Shown: piece after piece, positions 34,557 through 43,252 of the stretch
How the letters are laid out: each line of letters begins with the position of its first letter
How positions within the stretch are numbered: the stretch's first letter is position 1
Assembly (NCBI RefSeq): GCF_004364165.1
Contig: NZ_SOAY01000010.1
Coordinates: forward strand, 1,391,098 to 1,455,097
Source of the DNA: Maribacter spongiicola
GTDB taxonomy: Bacteria; Bacteroidota; Bacteroidia; Flavobacteriales; Flavobacteriaceae
Direction: 5' to 3'
DNA length: 64,000 nt
The notes under the pieces: generated by a model
Seen by the model: only the letters and a program-made list of their open reading frames with translations
Told to the model about the DNA's origin: nothing
Database searches by the model: none
Position numbers and translations under genes: made by a program

Positions 34557-37385
34557 TTAAAATTCAAAAGTCAATGCTATTTGTATCGGTTCGTCTGAAT
34601 TGCCAAAATAATTTTCTGGATTTCCCTGTGGTCCCATAGTATCTGGTTTTTGAAATTTGGTGCCAATACCAGGTATGTTTTTTACAAAAGAAATGTCACC
34701 TTCAGGATATTCAATACTTACTCTTTTGTTAGGGTCTTCTGATGGATTTTCAGGGGTTAGCATACGTAGAAATGTGTATTCAGAGTTGCAATAGACGGTA
34801 AAACCATTGTCATTTTCCCCTTTAACTTTCACCCAATATAAGCTGGAGAAAAACCCTTTAAATTCAGGATAAACATATTCGGTTTCACCAGTAATGGTAT
34901 TGTTGTAATCATTCTCCCAAACCTTAAATTGGGTACCTTTCATTCTATTTCTCCAAACCCGATACGGACCATCGCCCAACCATTTCATACCACTTACCTC
35001 AGACTCAGGAAAAGAGAATGAAATGCCCTTGTAGCCTTTTATAACTCTCTTGGCTTTAAAATCTACTGCCAAATCAAGTAAACCGTTAGCATGAATGGTC
35101 CATTTGATGATATCTGAGGATAACTCTTTGTGACTCGCCCAGGTAGGTGATTTATCTTTTAGCTCATAAATTGTCGTAATCTCTATGCTGTTTTCTAAGC
35201 TTTTAACATCAACCGAAATTATGCTGTCATGCTGTGCTAAAATGATGGGTCCGTTATTAAAAGGAATTACTTTTCCGTTCTTGACAACCTCTTTTAATAG
35301 ACCTGTCTTTGCCGAAAATGTATAGTGAATGCCATTGGCTTCTATGGCAATACTATTATCTTTTATGGTTTTCTTAAGTTTACTTTTTTCAGAAGAATTT
35401 ATATACGCAGCATTTAGTTTTTTGGGTGTTTTTACGGGATAGCTCCAAGTAAATATTTCCATGCCTTGCGCATCTACAGCAGTCAGATAAAGTACATCGG
35501 CCGACTGCCAATTGTTTGGTTTGGTAACCGAAAACGCTCCCTTAGTATTTGGTTCTAAAGCTGGTAATTCAATTTCTGATTCGGAGAGTACCTTAAAATT
35601 ATCACTTTCATCAGGACCATTAAATTGAACCCATTTTGCGGTCATTTTAATTTCATTCAAATTCGTAAAATGATACCTGTTTTCAATCTTGAAAATTCCA
35701 TTAAAGTTTGGTGTTATGTATCGATCTTCAATATAAATAGGAGACCAAACTTCTTTTATGGTGAAATAACTGGCTTCTTTCTCTCCGTATGGCCCTACAA
35801 TGCCATCGGCAGCATGGTTGCCGTCAGTGTCAAGGGTGTTATTTTTATCGGTACGGATGATGGCTTCATCTGCAAAATCCCAAAGAAAACCTCCTGCAGA
35901 AAGTGGCATGTTCCACATTTTATTCCAGTAATCTTCCAAGCCTGCGCCATGCCCACCGTCATATAAGCCATGTAAAAATTCTGTAGGGAAAAGTATTTTA
36001 TCTTTGGAATAGGCGTCATTGGCCAATGCATGATATTGAAAATAATGTAGCGTATTGGTTTTGTTGAAGATATTCCATGGGTGAATAACTCCTCTTTTCT
36101 GAATATCCCACAGGGCATAATCATTATCTAAATCGGTATTCCAGCCTGTTTCATTACCATTTGCCCATAGTAAAATAGAGGGATGGTTAACATCTCTAAC
36201 CACCGTTTCTTTTACTATTTTTTCTCCAACTTCAGTATCTAAATGGGGAGAATGCCAGGTACAGACTTCGTCAATAACAAAGAGCCCCAAAGAATCACAA
36301 GCATTTAAAAAATGAACATCGGGCGGGTAATGAGACATGCGTACCGCGTTCATGTTCATATCTTTCATCATTTTAATATGCTCAATACTCAGCGCTTTAG
36401 AAGTTGTTCTACCTGATGAAGGATGAAAAGAATGCCTGTTTACCCCTTTAAATTTAATTTGTTTTCCGTTTACATAAATTCCATCGCGTTCGCGAACTTC
36501 AACCGTTCTAAAACCAATACGATTGCTGGTGGTATGGAGTACTTTTTTCTTTGCGTCTAACACCTCAATAGTTAATAGATAAAGGTTCGGTTTTTCAGGA
36601 TTCCAAGTTTTAATGTCATTTGCTGTTGTAGTTACATGCCATTTTCCTTCTTCTTGATTATTTTCGGTTATAGCTAAATCTTGAATTTTGTTATTATCCA
36701 AGTCAGATAAAAACATGTTTACAGATTTAACCTTTTTTGATGAAGAGAAAATATCGGCATTAATGCTACCATCTGCCTGTGCATCTATGGCAACCCGTTC
36801 TATATGTTCTTTTGGAGAAATTTTTAAATATACAGGTCTAAATATTCCTCCAAAAACCCAAAAATCTGCTTTTCGTTCGGCATGATTGATAGATTCATTT
36901 GCCGAAACCTTGTTGACCTTAACTTCTAATAAATTAGATTCTCCAAACTTTAATAGGGCTGTTATATCATATTTAAATTCATAAAAGGCACCTTGGTGAA
37001 TCTCCCCTGCTAACTTTCCATTAATTTTCACTTCGGCGTCGGTCATGACACCTTCAAAAACAATCTCGATCGTTTTGTTTTTCCATTCTTCAGTTGCCAG
37101 AAATTCATGTTTATAAAGACCAAATTCTTTATGGCGTGTAGCAAGATCATCTTGCCCATAATTGTAACCACCAAAACCTTGTTGTTCCCAACAAGAGGGT
37201 ACCCCAATGGTAGTCCAGACACCACTGTTCATTCCTTCAGAGCAATAGAATTGCCAATCTACAGTAGTATCTTTTCCGGTACCCGATAGGTATTGTATTT
37301 CTGATTTGGCGCTTGAGGTTTGCCCAATGGCCATATGCTGTAAGAGCACAAAGAAGCTAACGACGAGATATTTGAATTTTGTCAT
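34557..37385 (-). CDS. GH2 beta-galactosidase-like enzyme
   Basis: A 942-residue exported enzyme (signal ends near MAIGQ). Sugar-binding domain (about 40-200, VPSCWEQQGFGGYNYG), Ig-like domain (about 200-300), TIM barrel from about 305 with GVNRHSFHP, MSHYPPD, the acid/base motif NGNETGW (Glu412) and a nucleophile candidate Glu469 in PTEFLHG, then a large C-terminal beta-sandwich region. The beta-galactosidase small-chain-like tail makes it longer than the GH2 at 60436. It likely removes beta-D-galactose from the non-reducing end. Its stop is 10 bp before the GH29 start, and its ATG touches the stop of the GH117-like gene, indicating tight co-translation. Confidence 0.93.
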   Translation of the reverse strand: MTKFKYLVVSFFVLLQHMAIGQTSSAKSEIQYLSGTGKDTTVDWQFYCSEGMNSGVWTTIGVPSCWEQQGFGGYNYGQDDLATRHKEFGLYKHEFLATEEWKNKTIEIVFEGVMTDAEVKINGKLAGEIHQGAFYEFKYDITALLKFGESNLLEVKVNKVSANESINHAERKADFWVFGGIFRPVYLKISPKEHIERVAIDAQADGSINADIFSSSKKVKSVNMFLSDLDNNKIQDLAITENNQEEGKWHVTTTANDIKTWNPEKPNLYLLTIEVLDAKKKVLHTTSNRIGFRTVEVRERDGIYVNGKQIKFKGVNRHSFHPSSGRTTSKALSIEHIKMMKDMNMNAVRMSHYPPDVHFLNACDSLGLFVIDEVCTWHSPHLDTEVGEKIVKETVVRDVNHPSILLWANGNETGWNTDLDNDYALWDIQKRGVIHPWNIFNKTNTLHYFQYHALANDAYSKDKILFPTEFLHGLYDGGHGAGLEDYWNKMWNMPLSAGGFLWDFADEAIIRTDKNNTLDTDGNHAADGIVGPYGEKEASYFTIKEVWSPIYIEDRYITPNFNGIFKIENRYHFTNLNEIKMTAKWVQFNGPDESDNFKVLSESEIELPALEPNTKGAFSVTKPNNWQSADVLYLTAVDAQGMEIFTWSYPVKTPKKLNAAYINSSEKSKLKKTIKDNSIAIEANGIHYTFSAKTGLLKEVVKNGKVIPFNNGPIILAQHDSIISVDVKSLENSIEITTIYELKDKSPTWASHKELSSDIIKWTIHANGLLDLAVDFKAKRVIKGYKGISFSFPESEVSGMKWLGDGPYRVWRNRMKGTQFKVWENDYNNTITGETEYVYPEFKGFFSSLYWVKVKGENDNGFTVYCNSEYTFLRMLTPENPSEDPNKRVSIEYPEGDISFVKNIPGIGTKFQKPDTMGPQGNPENYFGNSDEPIQIALTFEF

Positions 37386-38623
37386 TACTCTTTTTCTTTT
37401 AATGCTTCATTTTCCAAACGAATACGTTCTTGCTGCTCTTTGTTTAAACCCTGCTTATAATAAAATTCGGGCTTGTGATAAACATGCGCTTTTTTCATGC
37501 CTTGATCATCTATATCTAAGCTCAAATCACAATCAAACCGAGTTAAAATAGCGTGATTTGTTTCCCAACCAGTTGCGTTAGTAAAATGTGATATACCCCA
37601 AGTAATACCTCTACCATCCTTGGTGTCCGTAAAAGCATCAGGAATAAAAGGACCTGCGGCATCTGGCATTAATTCTGTAATAGCAGCAATATTAAAATTG
37701 ATGCCGTCTTCTGAATATTGTATGGTATTGTGTTCATTACCATCTCTAATACTTAAGGCTGCAATACCAGTTTTAAAGGGAAAAAGGGTAGTCTCGTGTC
37801 CGGAATTTAATACTGGGTTTAATGGATTTTTAGTAAATGGACCAAGAGGATCTTCGGCAGTAGCTAGACCTTGCATTCGCACTAAGTTTGGTCTGCCTAC
37901 AAAATCAGATTTATAGTACAAGTAAATCTTGCCTTTATAGACCAGTGGATATGGGTCATGAATAGAGTATTGATCCCATGTATCTTTTGGTCCATTAGGG
38001 ATAACAATTTTGTTGGTGGCGGTCCAAGGTCCATCTGGTGAAGAAGCATATGACATTAGAACAGGGCAATCATCGCCTCTTGTTCCACTAGGCTCACTAA
38101 AACCTTGGTAATACATATAGTACTTGCCTTTCCATTTAAGAATATCGGCTGTTGATACGGAACGGTGGCCTAAATTCGGTTTTGGAGGTCGAGGAATAGC
38201 AACACCTTGCTCTTTCCAAGTAAAGCCATCATTGCTCGTTGCATACCAGATTTCAGCCAAATCCCAATCGGCAGAAGGGATTGTTTCTGTTGCAGATGCT
38301 GCACCTTTAGGCGAGGTAACAGTATTTCGATAGGTATACCAAACATAATATTTTCCGTTTTCAAAAATCACTTTAGAAGGATCTCTTCTACTAATGGTAC
38401 CATCATGATTATTATAGTCTAAACCTTTTAATTCGGTATATTTAAACTGGGTATAAAGTTCATTATATTTTGGTTCTGGTGCCAGATAACTATCATAATT
38501 ACGCTCCATTGAAGTACTCAACGGTATAGATGGTTTTTCTTTAGGCAAATTATAGGGGAAATATTGTGCGCTTGCGCTACACACAATTAAAAAAAAAGCG
38601 ATAAAGAGTGCGTGTATTTTCAT
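37385..38623 (-). CDS. GH117-like alpha-1,3-(3,6-anhydro-)L-galactosidase candidate
   Basis: A 412-residue secreted five-bladed beta-propeller enzyme (signal ends CSASAQ). The N-terminal helix LSTSMERNYDSY resembles the SxAxxR domain-swap motif of GH117 with Ser for Ala. Then come YTQFKYTELKGLDY, RRDPSKVIFENGKYYVWYT (Asp81), WDQYSIHDPYPLVYKGK (Asp223) and NSGHETTLFPF (His276, Glu277), placed as in GH117 catalytic centres. The family releases 3,6-anhydro-L-galactose (or related sugars) from the non-reducing end of neoagaro-oligosaccharides, and this is the strongest hint that the substrate is agar or porphyran. A generic GH43-type propeller is the main alternative. The ATG/stop overlap with GH2 couples the two. 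Confidence 0.82.
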   Translation of the reverse strand: MKIHALFIAFFLIVCSASAQYFPYNLPKEKPSIPLSTSMERNYDSYLAPEPKYNELYTQFKYTELKGLDYNNHDGTISRRDPSKVIFENGKYYVWYTYRNTVTSPKGAASATETIPSADWDLAEIWYATSNDGFTWKEQGVAIPRPPKPNLGHRSVSTADILKWKGKYYMYYQGFSEPSGTRGDDCPVLMSYASSPDGPWTATNKIVIPNGPKDTWDQYSIHDPYPLVYKGKIYLYYKSDFVGRPNLVRMQGLATAEDPLGPFTKNPLNPVLNSGHETTLFPFKTGIAALSIRDGNEHNTIQYSEDGINFNIAAITELMPDAAGPFIPDAFTDTKDGRGITWGISHFTNATGWETNHAILTRFDCDLSLDIDDQGMKKAHVYHKPEFYYKQGLNKEQQERIRLENEALKEKE

Positions 38624-38795
38624 AGTATTTAATCTATAATTAGTGTTTTTGTTTGTTGTTCTAAAATTGTCTTTTAAGGCATTTCTTTATTTTTATAAAC
38701 CTCTTCTATATTATCTATCCTACATTTTTAATGAATTGACTGTGATGTTTATACAGCATAAATAGAATTATGATTTAATTAATATGCGGTGTAGT

Positions 38796-39686
38796 TTATT
38801 TACTTTCTACTAATTCCCATGATCTGACCCAATTGTAAGTAGTCGTTCTTTCTTCTTCGGTACCGCTCATTCCGCCATCTTCTGGCACAGGATTCCAGTT
38901 GTACGTTTCTACCACCATTCTTAAATACATTTCAATGTCATAATCTGCAGGAGGGGTTACTTTTGCAAGAAATTTACCATCTAGAAAAAACTGTACTTCA
39001 TCTTTAGATTTCCACCATACACCATATACATGAAAATCATCGTATACTTTGCCACCAACTAAAGCACCAGATTTATTCGAGCCTTTTTCGTAATCGCACC
39101 CTTCTGGTATATTTCTACTGTGTGTATTCGAATTCATAGATTGATCAAAATTTTTCATCCACTCGGCATCATTGGTAATTTGACCAACACTTTCTTGAAT
39201 ATCTAACTCTGTAGTTCTTTTATTACACCCTTCTAATTCTTTAGACTCGTTTATGAGCCAAAAAGTTGAGGACATGAAGGTTTTGTTGGCTTTCATTTCG
39301 CATTCATAGTAGCCATAGGTCATACCATTAATAGAGCCAACATAACCGCCACCATGGGTGTATTCTTTACCTTGTTTTGTTACTGGGTGCGGTAATAGTT
39401 TTGTGGTTATTTTTAAGCCGCCATCTTCAACTTTTATATTCTCTGATTGAAATAAGCCTGGTGCTCTACCAATCCAGCCTTGACCTGAAATTTGCCATTT
39501 TTTTTCATCTACCTTTTTGCCCTCAAATTCATCTGACATGTTTTTAACCAGTTTCCATTTTTGGGTAGTTGGTTTAGGATCTTCACCATCATTAAAGTGT
39601 GGTGATTTTTGAGCTACCAAGGTGCCGACAGTTAAAAATAAGCCGGTAAAAAGTAGTTGCTTTAATGTGATATAGTTTGATTTCAT
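38796..39686 (-). CDS. GH16 endo-galactanase-like enzyme (copy 2)
   Basis: A 296-residue secreted enzyme (signal ends TLVAQ). It is a single GH16 domain with SDEFEGKKVDEKKW, GWIGRAPGLFQSENIKVEDGGL and the catalytic strand ELDIQE (Glu160, Asp162, Glu165). It is very similar in motif order to copy 1 (ELDIQEC) and copy 3 (EIDIQEC), but has Ser after the acid/base. It has no lipobox, so it may be periplasmic or released, unlike copies 1 and 3. It sits between a sulfatase and the GH117-like gene in the 42941-33044 operon. The 172-bp gap downstream of its stop (38624-38795) may hold an internal promoter, but I see no shared operator there. Confidence 0.92.
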   Translation of the reverse strand: MKSNYITLKQLLFTGLFLTVGTLVAQKSPHFNDGEDPKPTTQKWKLVKNMSDEFEGKKVDEKKWQISGQGWIGRAPGLFQSENIKVEDGGLKITTKLLPHPVTKQGKEYTHGGGYVGSINGMTYGYYECEMKANKTFMSSTFWLINESKELEGCNKRTTELDIQESVGQITNDAEWMKNFDQSMNSNTHSRNIPEGCDYEKGSNKSGALVGGKVYDDFHVYGVWWKSKDEVQFFLDGKFLAKVTPPADYDIEMYLRMVVETYNWNPVPEDGGMSGTEEERTTTYNWVRSWELVESK

Positions 39687-39709
39687 TTGTATCGGTTTTT
39701 TATAAGATT

Positions 39710-41548
39710 TTAATTGTTTAAATAGGTAACTCTTTCTTGAATAAGGCTGTTTTGATAAACAGCCTTGTCTAATTTTTTAATATCTATATTAAATTGGTAT
39801 TTCTGATAATAGTCTTGTTGCAAAGTGATAGTGTTAAGTATTAAAAGTGCTTCTTTTTCATTCGTAGACGAATACAACATTTCTGTTAAAAACTTTGAAC
39901 TATTTAAGGTTCCCGTAATACCTAAATACTCTGCAGCTCGCATTCTGTTTATCAACAAAGAGTCAGACGTCATCATTTGTTGAATTTGATCGGAAAATTC
40001 ATCTGCTTGTGTGCCAAAACTAGAACACGTAATTAAAGCCCAATAGCGCTCTAAATCATCGGTAGATTCTAGATATTTTTTCAATTTTGGTTGTGCCTCT
40101 TTAAATGGGATTATTTGTAGATTGGCAATTTTTAAATAATTAGATATTTCTTTTTTGTGTGCTTGACCAAATGTTATAGGATCATTAAAAGCCTTGTCAA
40201 TAATATAATTTTCAGGGTATAATGATAGATCTGGCATTGAACTCATCCAAGAATTTAGGTTTTTTCTAAGCTGTTTTAAGCTTTTTTGATATGCAGGATT
40301 GTTCGCAAGATTGATGGTTTCATAAGGGTCATTTTCAACATCATATAATTCTTCGGGAACCTTAGGGGTGAAAAATTGAAATTGTATTTCGTTCAGTTTT
40401 CCAGTATCGAAAAGGTCTTTCCATTCCTTATACGCCAATTGTCTATATCTATATTCATTCATTAAGGCATTTACAGTAAAAGGTTGAAAATTCCGTATGT
40501 ATTTTAAGTTGCCTTTTCGCAAGCTTCTAACCATATCATACTTTTCGTCAAACCTATCTGCATAGCCATAGGTTTTATTATTTTGTAGGGTAGCTTTTGA
40601 GATGTTCGTGCCTAAAAAAGGGGTTCCGGCTATGGTTTTAGGTATTGCAATGCCAGCTAAGTTTAAAACGGTAGCACTAAAATCAATAAAGCTAACAAAG
40701 GTATTTGTTGCCGTACCTAATGTAAAAGGGGATAAGTTTTTAAACTTTTCAGGAATGTAGACTACCAGCGGAACATGTAGCCCGGTTTCTTTCAAATAGC
40801 CTTTACTATTAGGTAAAACGCCACCGTGGTCGCCATAATAGAATACAATGGTATTCTCGAGTAGATGATCATCTTTTAATTGTTCGATGACTTCTGCTAC
40901 CTGTGCATCCATTTTTATGATTAAATCGCGATAAAGTGCATTGGTGTACTTAAATGTTTCTGTTTGCGGATGATTGGGCTGTACAAATACTGTTTCTGCT
41001 TCAGTTTTGGTTTTACTTGATTCCATACTCGCCTCCGTAAAATGTAAACTACCCTCATGGGTTGTACCTAAGTTTTGAACGTGAAAGAAAGGTTGATTCT
41101 TATTACGATTTCTCCAACTCGCTTTTTTTGAAGAATCGTCCCAAACATTGTCATTTTTAAAAATATTATAATCCTCCTTGGCATTATTGCTCGTGTAATA
41201 CCCGGCATCTCGCAGATATTCAGGAAACATCTTTATGTTTTCGGGCAGTGTTACTTTTTCTTCTGACCTATGATAATGAGAGGCAAGTTTAGGACCATAA
41301 ACTCCAGTAATGATACTCGATCTAGCAGCACTACAAACAGCGGCATTTGAAAATGCCCTGTTAAATTGAATCCCTTTTTCAGCTAGTTTTTCGATGTTGG
41401 GTGTTGATACACCGTTTTCATCAAAAAGCTTCATGTAGTGTTTGGAGTTATCTTCTGATACGATCCAAACTATATTGGGTTTTTCTTGAGCTTTCAGAAA
41501 AGTAGAAAGTCCGATAATAAATATGAAGAAAATAGATTTAAAATTCAT
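39710..41548 (-). CDS. Sulfatase with CSAAR active site and C-terminal helical extension
   Basis: The start is set at the ATG at 41548, which begins the signal peptide (MNFKSIFFIFIIG to LKAQ); an upstream in-frame extension lacks one. The 612-residue protein has VSEDNSKHYMK at the first metal site, active-site motif CSAARSSIITG with Cys72 (C-x-A-x-R rather than C-x-P-S-R, still accepted by formylglycine-generating systems), YYGDHGGVLP at the second metal site and ELYDVENDPYETINL. After about residue 460 there is a helical HEAT-like extension (RMRAAEYLGITGT and on) not present in the other sulfatases. It resembles the N-sulfoglucosamine sulfohydrolase-like branch. It is the second gene of the six-gene operon. 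Confidence 0.9.
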   Translation of the reverse strand: MNFKSIFFIFIIGLSTFLKAQEKPNIVWIVSEDNSKHYMKLFDENGVSTPNIEKLAEKGIQFNRAFSNAAVCSAARSSIITGVYGPKLASHYHRSEEKVTLPENIKMFPEYLRDAGYYTSNNAKEDYNIFKNDNVWDDSSKKASWRNRNKNQPFFHVQNLGTTHEGSLHFTEASMESSKTKTEAETVFVQPNHPQTETFKYTNALYRDLIIKMDAQVAEVIEQLKDDHLLENTIVFYYGDHGGVLPNSKGYLKETGLHVPLVVYIPEKFKNLSPFTLGTATNTFVSFIDFSATVLNLAGIAIPKTIAGTPFLGTNISKATLQNNKTYGYADRFDEKYDMVRSLRKGNLKYIRNFQPFTVNALMNEYRYRQLAYKEWKDLFDTGKLNEIQFQFFTPKVPEELYDVENDPYETINLANNPAYQKSLKQLRKNLNSWMSSMPDLSLYPENYIIDKAFNDPITFGQAHKKEISNYLKIANLQIIPFKEAQPKLKKYLESTDDLERYWALITCSSFGTQADEFSDQIQQMMTSDSLLINRMRAAEYLGITGTLNSSKFLTEMLYSSTNEKEALLILNTITLQQDYYQKYQFNIDIKKLDKAVYQNSLIQERVTYLNN

Positions 41549-41636
41549 TGATAGTGCTGTTTTAATTTGATGTGTGTTAGTAGTTATTAAAATTATGGTT
41601 GCGTCCAAAGAAAACTGTAGCCGTATTTATTTCATT

Positions 41637-42941
41637 TTATAGATTGTATTTTAAATAGATTGTGGTTAGATCTGTTTTATCCAAGGTTTTTAATTGCCAC
41701 TCTTTCAATTGACTTAAAAGACTGGTAATGGTAGATTTTGATTGGTGTTCACCAATCAGGTTTTTTGTTTCCCATGGATCATTAATTAGATCATACAATT
41801 CTAAGTTTCCTGTTTTAGGATAAACAATCAGTTTTTTGTTTTTTGATATTATGCCTCGTTGATCATCGAACATAGCTAGATAAATAGAGGCTCTAGCTTT
41901 TCCTGTATGAGTTAATAAAGGAGCTAAACTTTCGAAATCTGTTGGCTCTTGTATTTCAAGGTCTAGCAAATCAAATAGGGTAGGCACCACATCTTGCAAA
42001 TACACTCGAGATGCGATTTTAGAATTAGGAGTAACCGATGGTGCTTTAATAATTAATGGAGCAGTTACACTTGGTTCATAGAGACATACCTTGCCTGCGA
42101 CACCATTTTCACCAAAATTAATTCCATGGTCAGAAGTAAAAACTATGATGGTATTATCATAGATTCCTTTGTTCTTCAAAGCTTGTATGATATCTCCGAT
42201 ACGGGTATCCATATGTGTTACCATGGCATTGTTTTGCTGTACGCGTTTTTGCATTGTTTTAGAACTCAAAGGGTCATTTGCGTATTGGTACTTTACATTT
42301 TTATTCAATGGTGTGTTGTCTACCACACTTGGGGGTAAAACCATTTCATCAGCAGGATACATATCATAATATTTTTGCTCGGTCTGTCTAGGTACATGCG
42401 GAGCGTTGAATGCTACATAGGCAAAAAATGGTTTTACATTATCGTATGTATTTAGAAAGTTAACAGCTTCATTAGCGGTAATATCGGTAATATGCCCAGC
42501 AGGGGAGTTATAGGTTTTTAGTTGACCTGGTTGTATGCTTCCGGTTTCATCAAAAATTTCTTTTGCATTTTTCCCCATGGCATGCCATTTTCCGGTCATA
42601 TAGGTATAATAGCCATTGTCGTGTAATTTTTCTGGTAATGATTTTGGGGCATTTTGCTTGTTTATTTTTTGAGATTCCCAAATGTACTTTCCATAAATAA
42701 GCATGGTTCTGCTAGGGATACAAACTGCTGGAGACCAACAGCCCATATTGTACGCGGCAGTAAAAGAAGTGCCTTCTTTGGCAAGAGCATCAATATTAGG
42801 AGTAAGCATAGCTTCATTACCATAGGCACCAACTGCTTGATTGCTCTGATCATCAGATTCTATAAACAGAATATTCTGTTGAGCGTGAATATGAATTGTA
42901 AATAGAACTATTAGAAAATAGAAAACTTTTTTTTTGTTCAT
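41637..42941 (-). CDS. Formylglycine-dependent sulfatase, short form
   Basis: A 434-residue secreted sulfatase (signal ends IHIHA). Motifs are ESDDQSNQAVGAYG (first metal site), CWSPAVCIPSRTMLIYG with Cys74, MTGKWHAMGK, FAYVAFNAPHVPR and TSDHGINFGENGVAGKVCLYE. The ending LYDLINDPWETKNL follows directly, so the C-terminal subdomain is short. The DHGxxxGExxxxGKxxLYE type of second metal loop is shared with the gene at 46366 and the partial gene at the right edge, so these three form a related subgroup. It is first in the operon that runs to 33044, from the operator at 43022-43087. Confidence 0.93.
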   Translation of the reverse strand: MNKKKVFYFLIVLFTIHIHAQQNILFIESDDQSNQAVGAYGNEAMLTPNIDALAKEGTSFTAAYNMGCWSPAVCIPSRTMLIYGKYIWESQKINKQNAPKSLPEKLHDNGYYTYMTGKWHAMGKNAKEIFDETGSIQPGQLKTYNSPAGHITDITANEAVNFLNTYDNVKPFFAYVAFNAPHVPRQTEQKYYDMYPADEMVLPPSVVDNTPLNKNVKYQYANDPLSSKTMQKRVQQNNAMVTHMDTRIGDIIQALKNKGIYDNTIIVFTSDHGINFGENGVAGKVCLYEPSVTAPLIIKAPSVTPNSKIASRVYLQDVVPTLFDLLDLEIQEPTDFESLAPLLTHTGKARASIYLAMFDDQRGIISKNKKLIVYPKTGNLELYDLINDPWETKNLIGEHQSKSTITSLLSQLKEWQLKTLDKTDLTTIYLKYNL

Positions 42942-43021
42942 TGTAGGGATGAGTAAGAGTCGTTATTTTTTTATTTCTGCCTATGACAAACCACATATTG
43001 AAATAGGTGTTTTGTGCTAAA

Positions 43022-43087
43022 TAAAAGTAGATATACCAATGATGAATAAGGGCAAGAGATAGGCAGAATACTACCATATATGATTTT
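43022..43087 (-). promoter_or_regulatory. AraC-type tandem operator plus -7 box of the six-gene operon
   Basis: On the minus strand the half-sites are AAAAATCATATATGGTAG (anchor 43083-43080) and a weaker CTATCTC (anchor 43062-43059), 21 bp apart. The -7 box TACTTTTA is at 43029-43022, at the standard 33-bp offset. The stretch on both sides matches the operator before the GH16 at 57229 at many positions. Confidence 0.7.
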
Positions 43088-43140
43088 TAATAGGCTTAAC
43101 TACATGTATAATTTGTACAATGCATATTATTGAGCCTTAC

Positions 43141-43206
43141 TAGCACATCTGTTTTAGAGGTTAAATCATTTGTGATGTTGATGAGACATTATATTATTTA
43201 ATTTTG
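43141..43206 (+). promoter_or_regulatory. AraC-type tandem operator plus -7 box of sulfatase 5
   Basis: Half-sites AGCACATCTGTTTTAG (ACAT at 43145) and TTAAATCATTTGTGATG (TCAT at 43166) are exactly 21 bp apart. A perfect -7 box TAATTTTG lies at 43199-43206, 33 bp after the proximal anchor and 46 bp before the ATG. Confidence 0.85.
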
Positions 43207-43252
43207 AGAAGACCTCACTACTCGGTATTAATGGTGAAATGAATTAGGGTTA

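Larger units (their letters stand above)
42942..43252. other. 311-bp divergent intergenic region between two sulfatase genes
   Basis: Two outward-facing operator/-7 units lie side by side: 43022-43087 leftward and 43141-43206 rightward. The remainder is AT-rich without ORF or RNA signals. Confidence 0.75.

Noticed and set aside
34547-34567. Longer start for GH29 copy 4
   Set aside because: It would begin at TTG and overlap the GH2 stop; the ATG at 34546 begins the signal peptide.
35625-35966. Antisense ORF of 113 codons opposite the GH2 gene
   Set aside because: It lies wholly inside the GH2 barrel coding sequence, in reverse frame, with no independent coding evidence.
38624-38795. Possible internal promoter with the shared operator between GH16 and the GH117-like gene
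   Set aside because: NCAT-type sequences are present, but the spacing is about 25 bp and no -7 box sits at the right offset.
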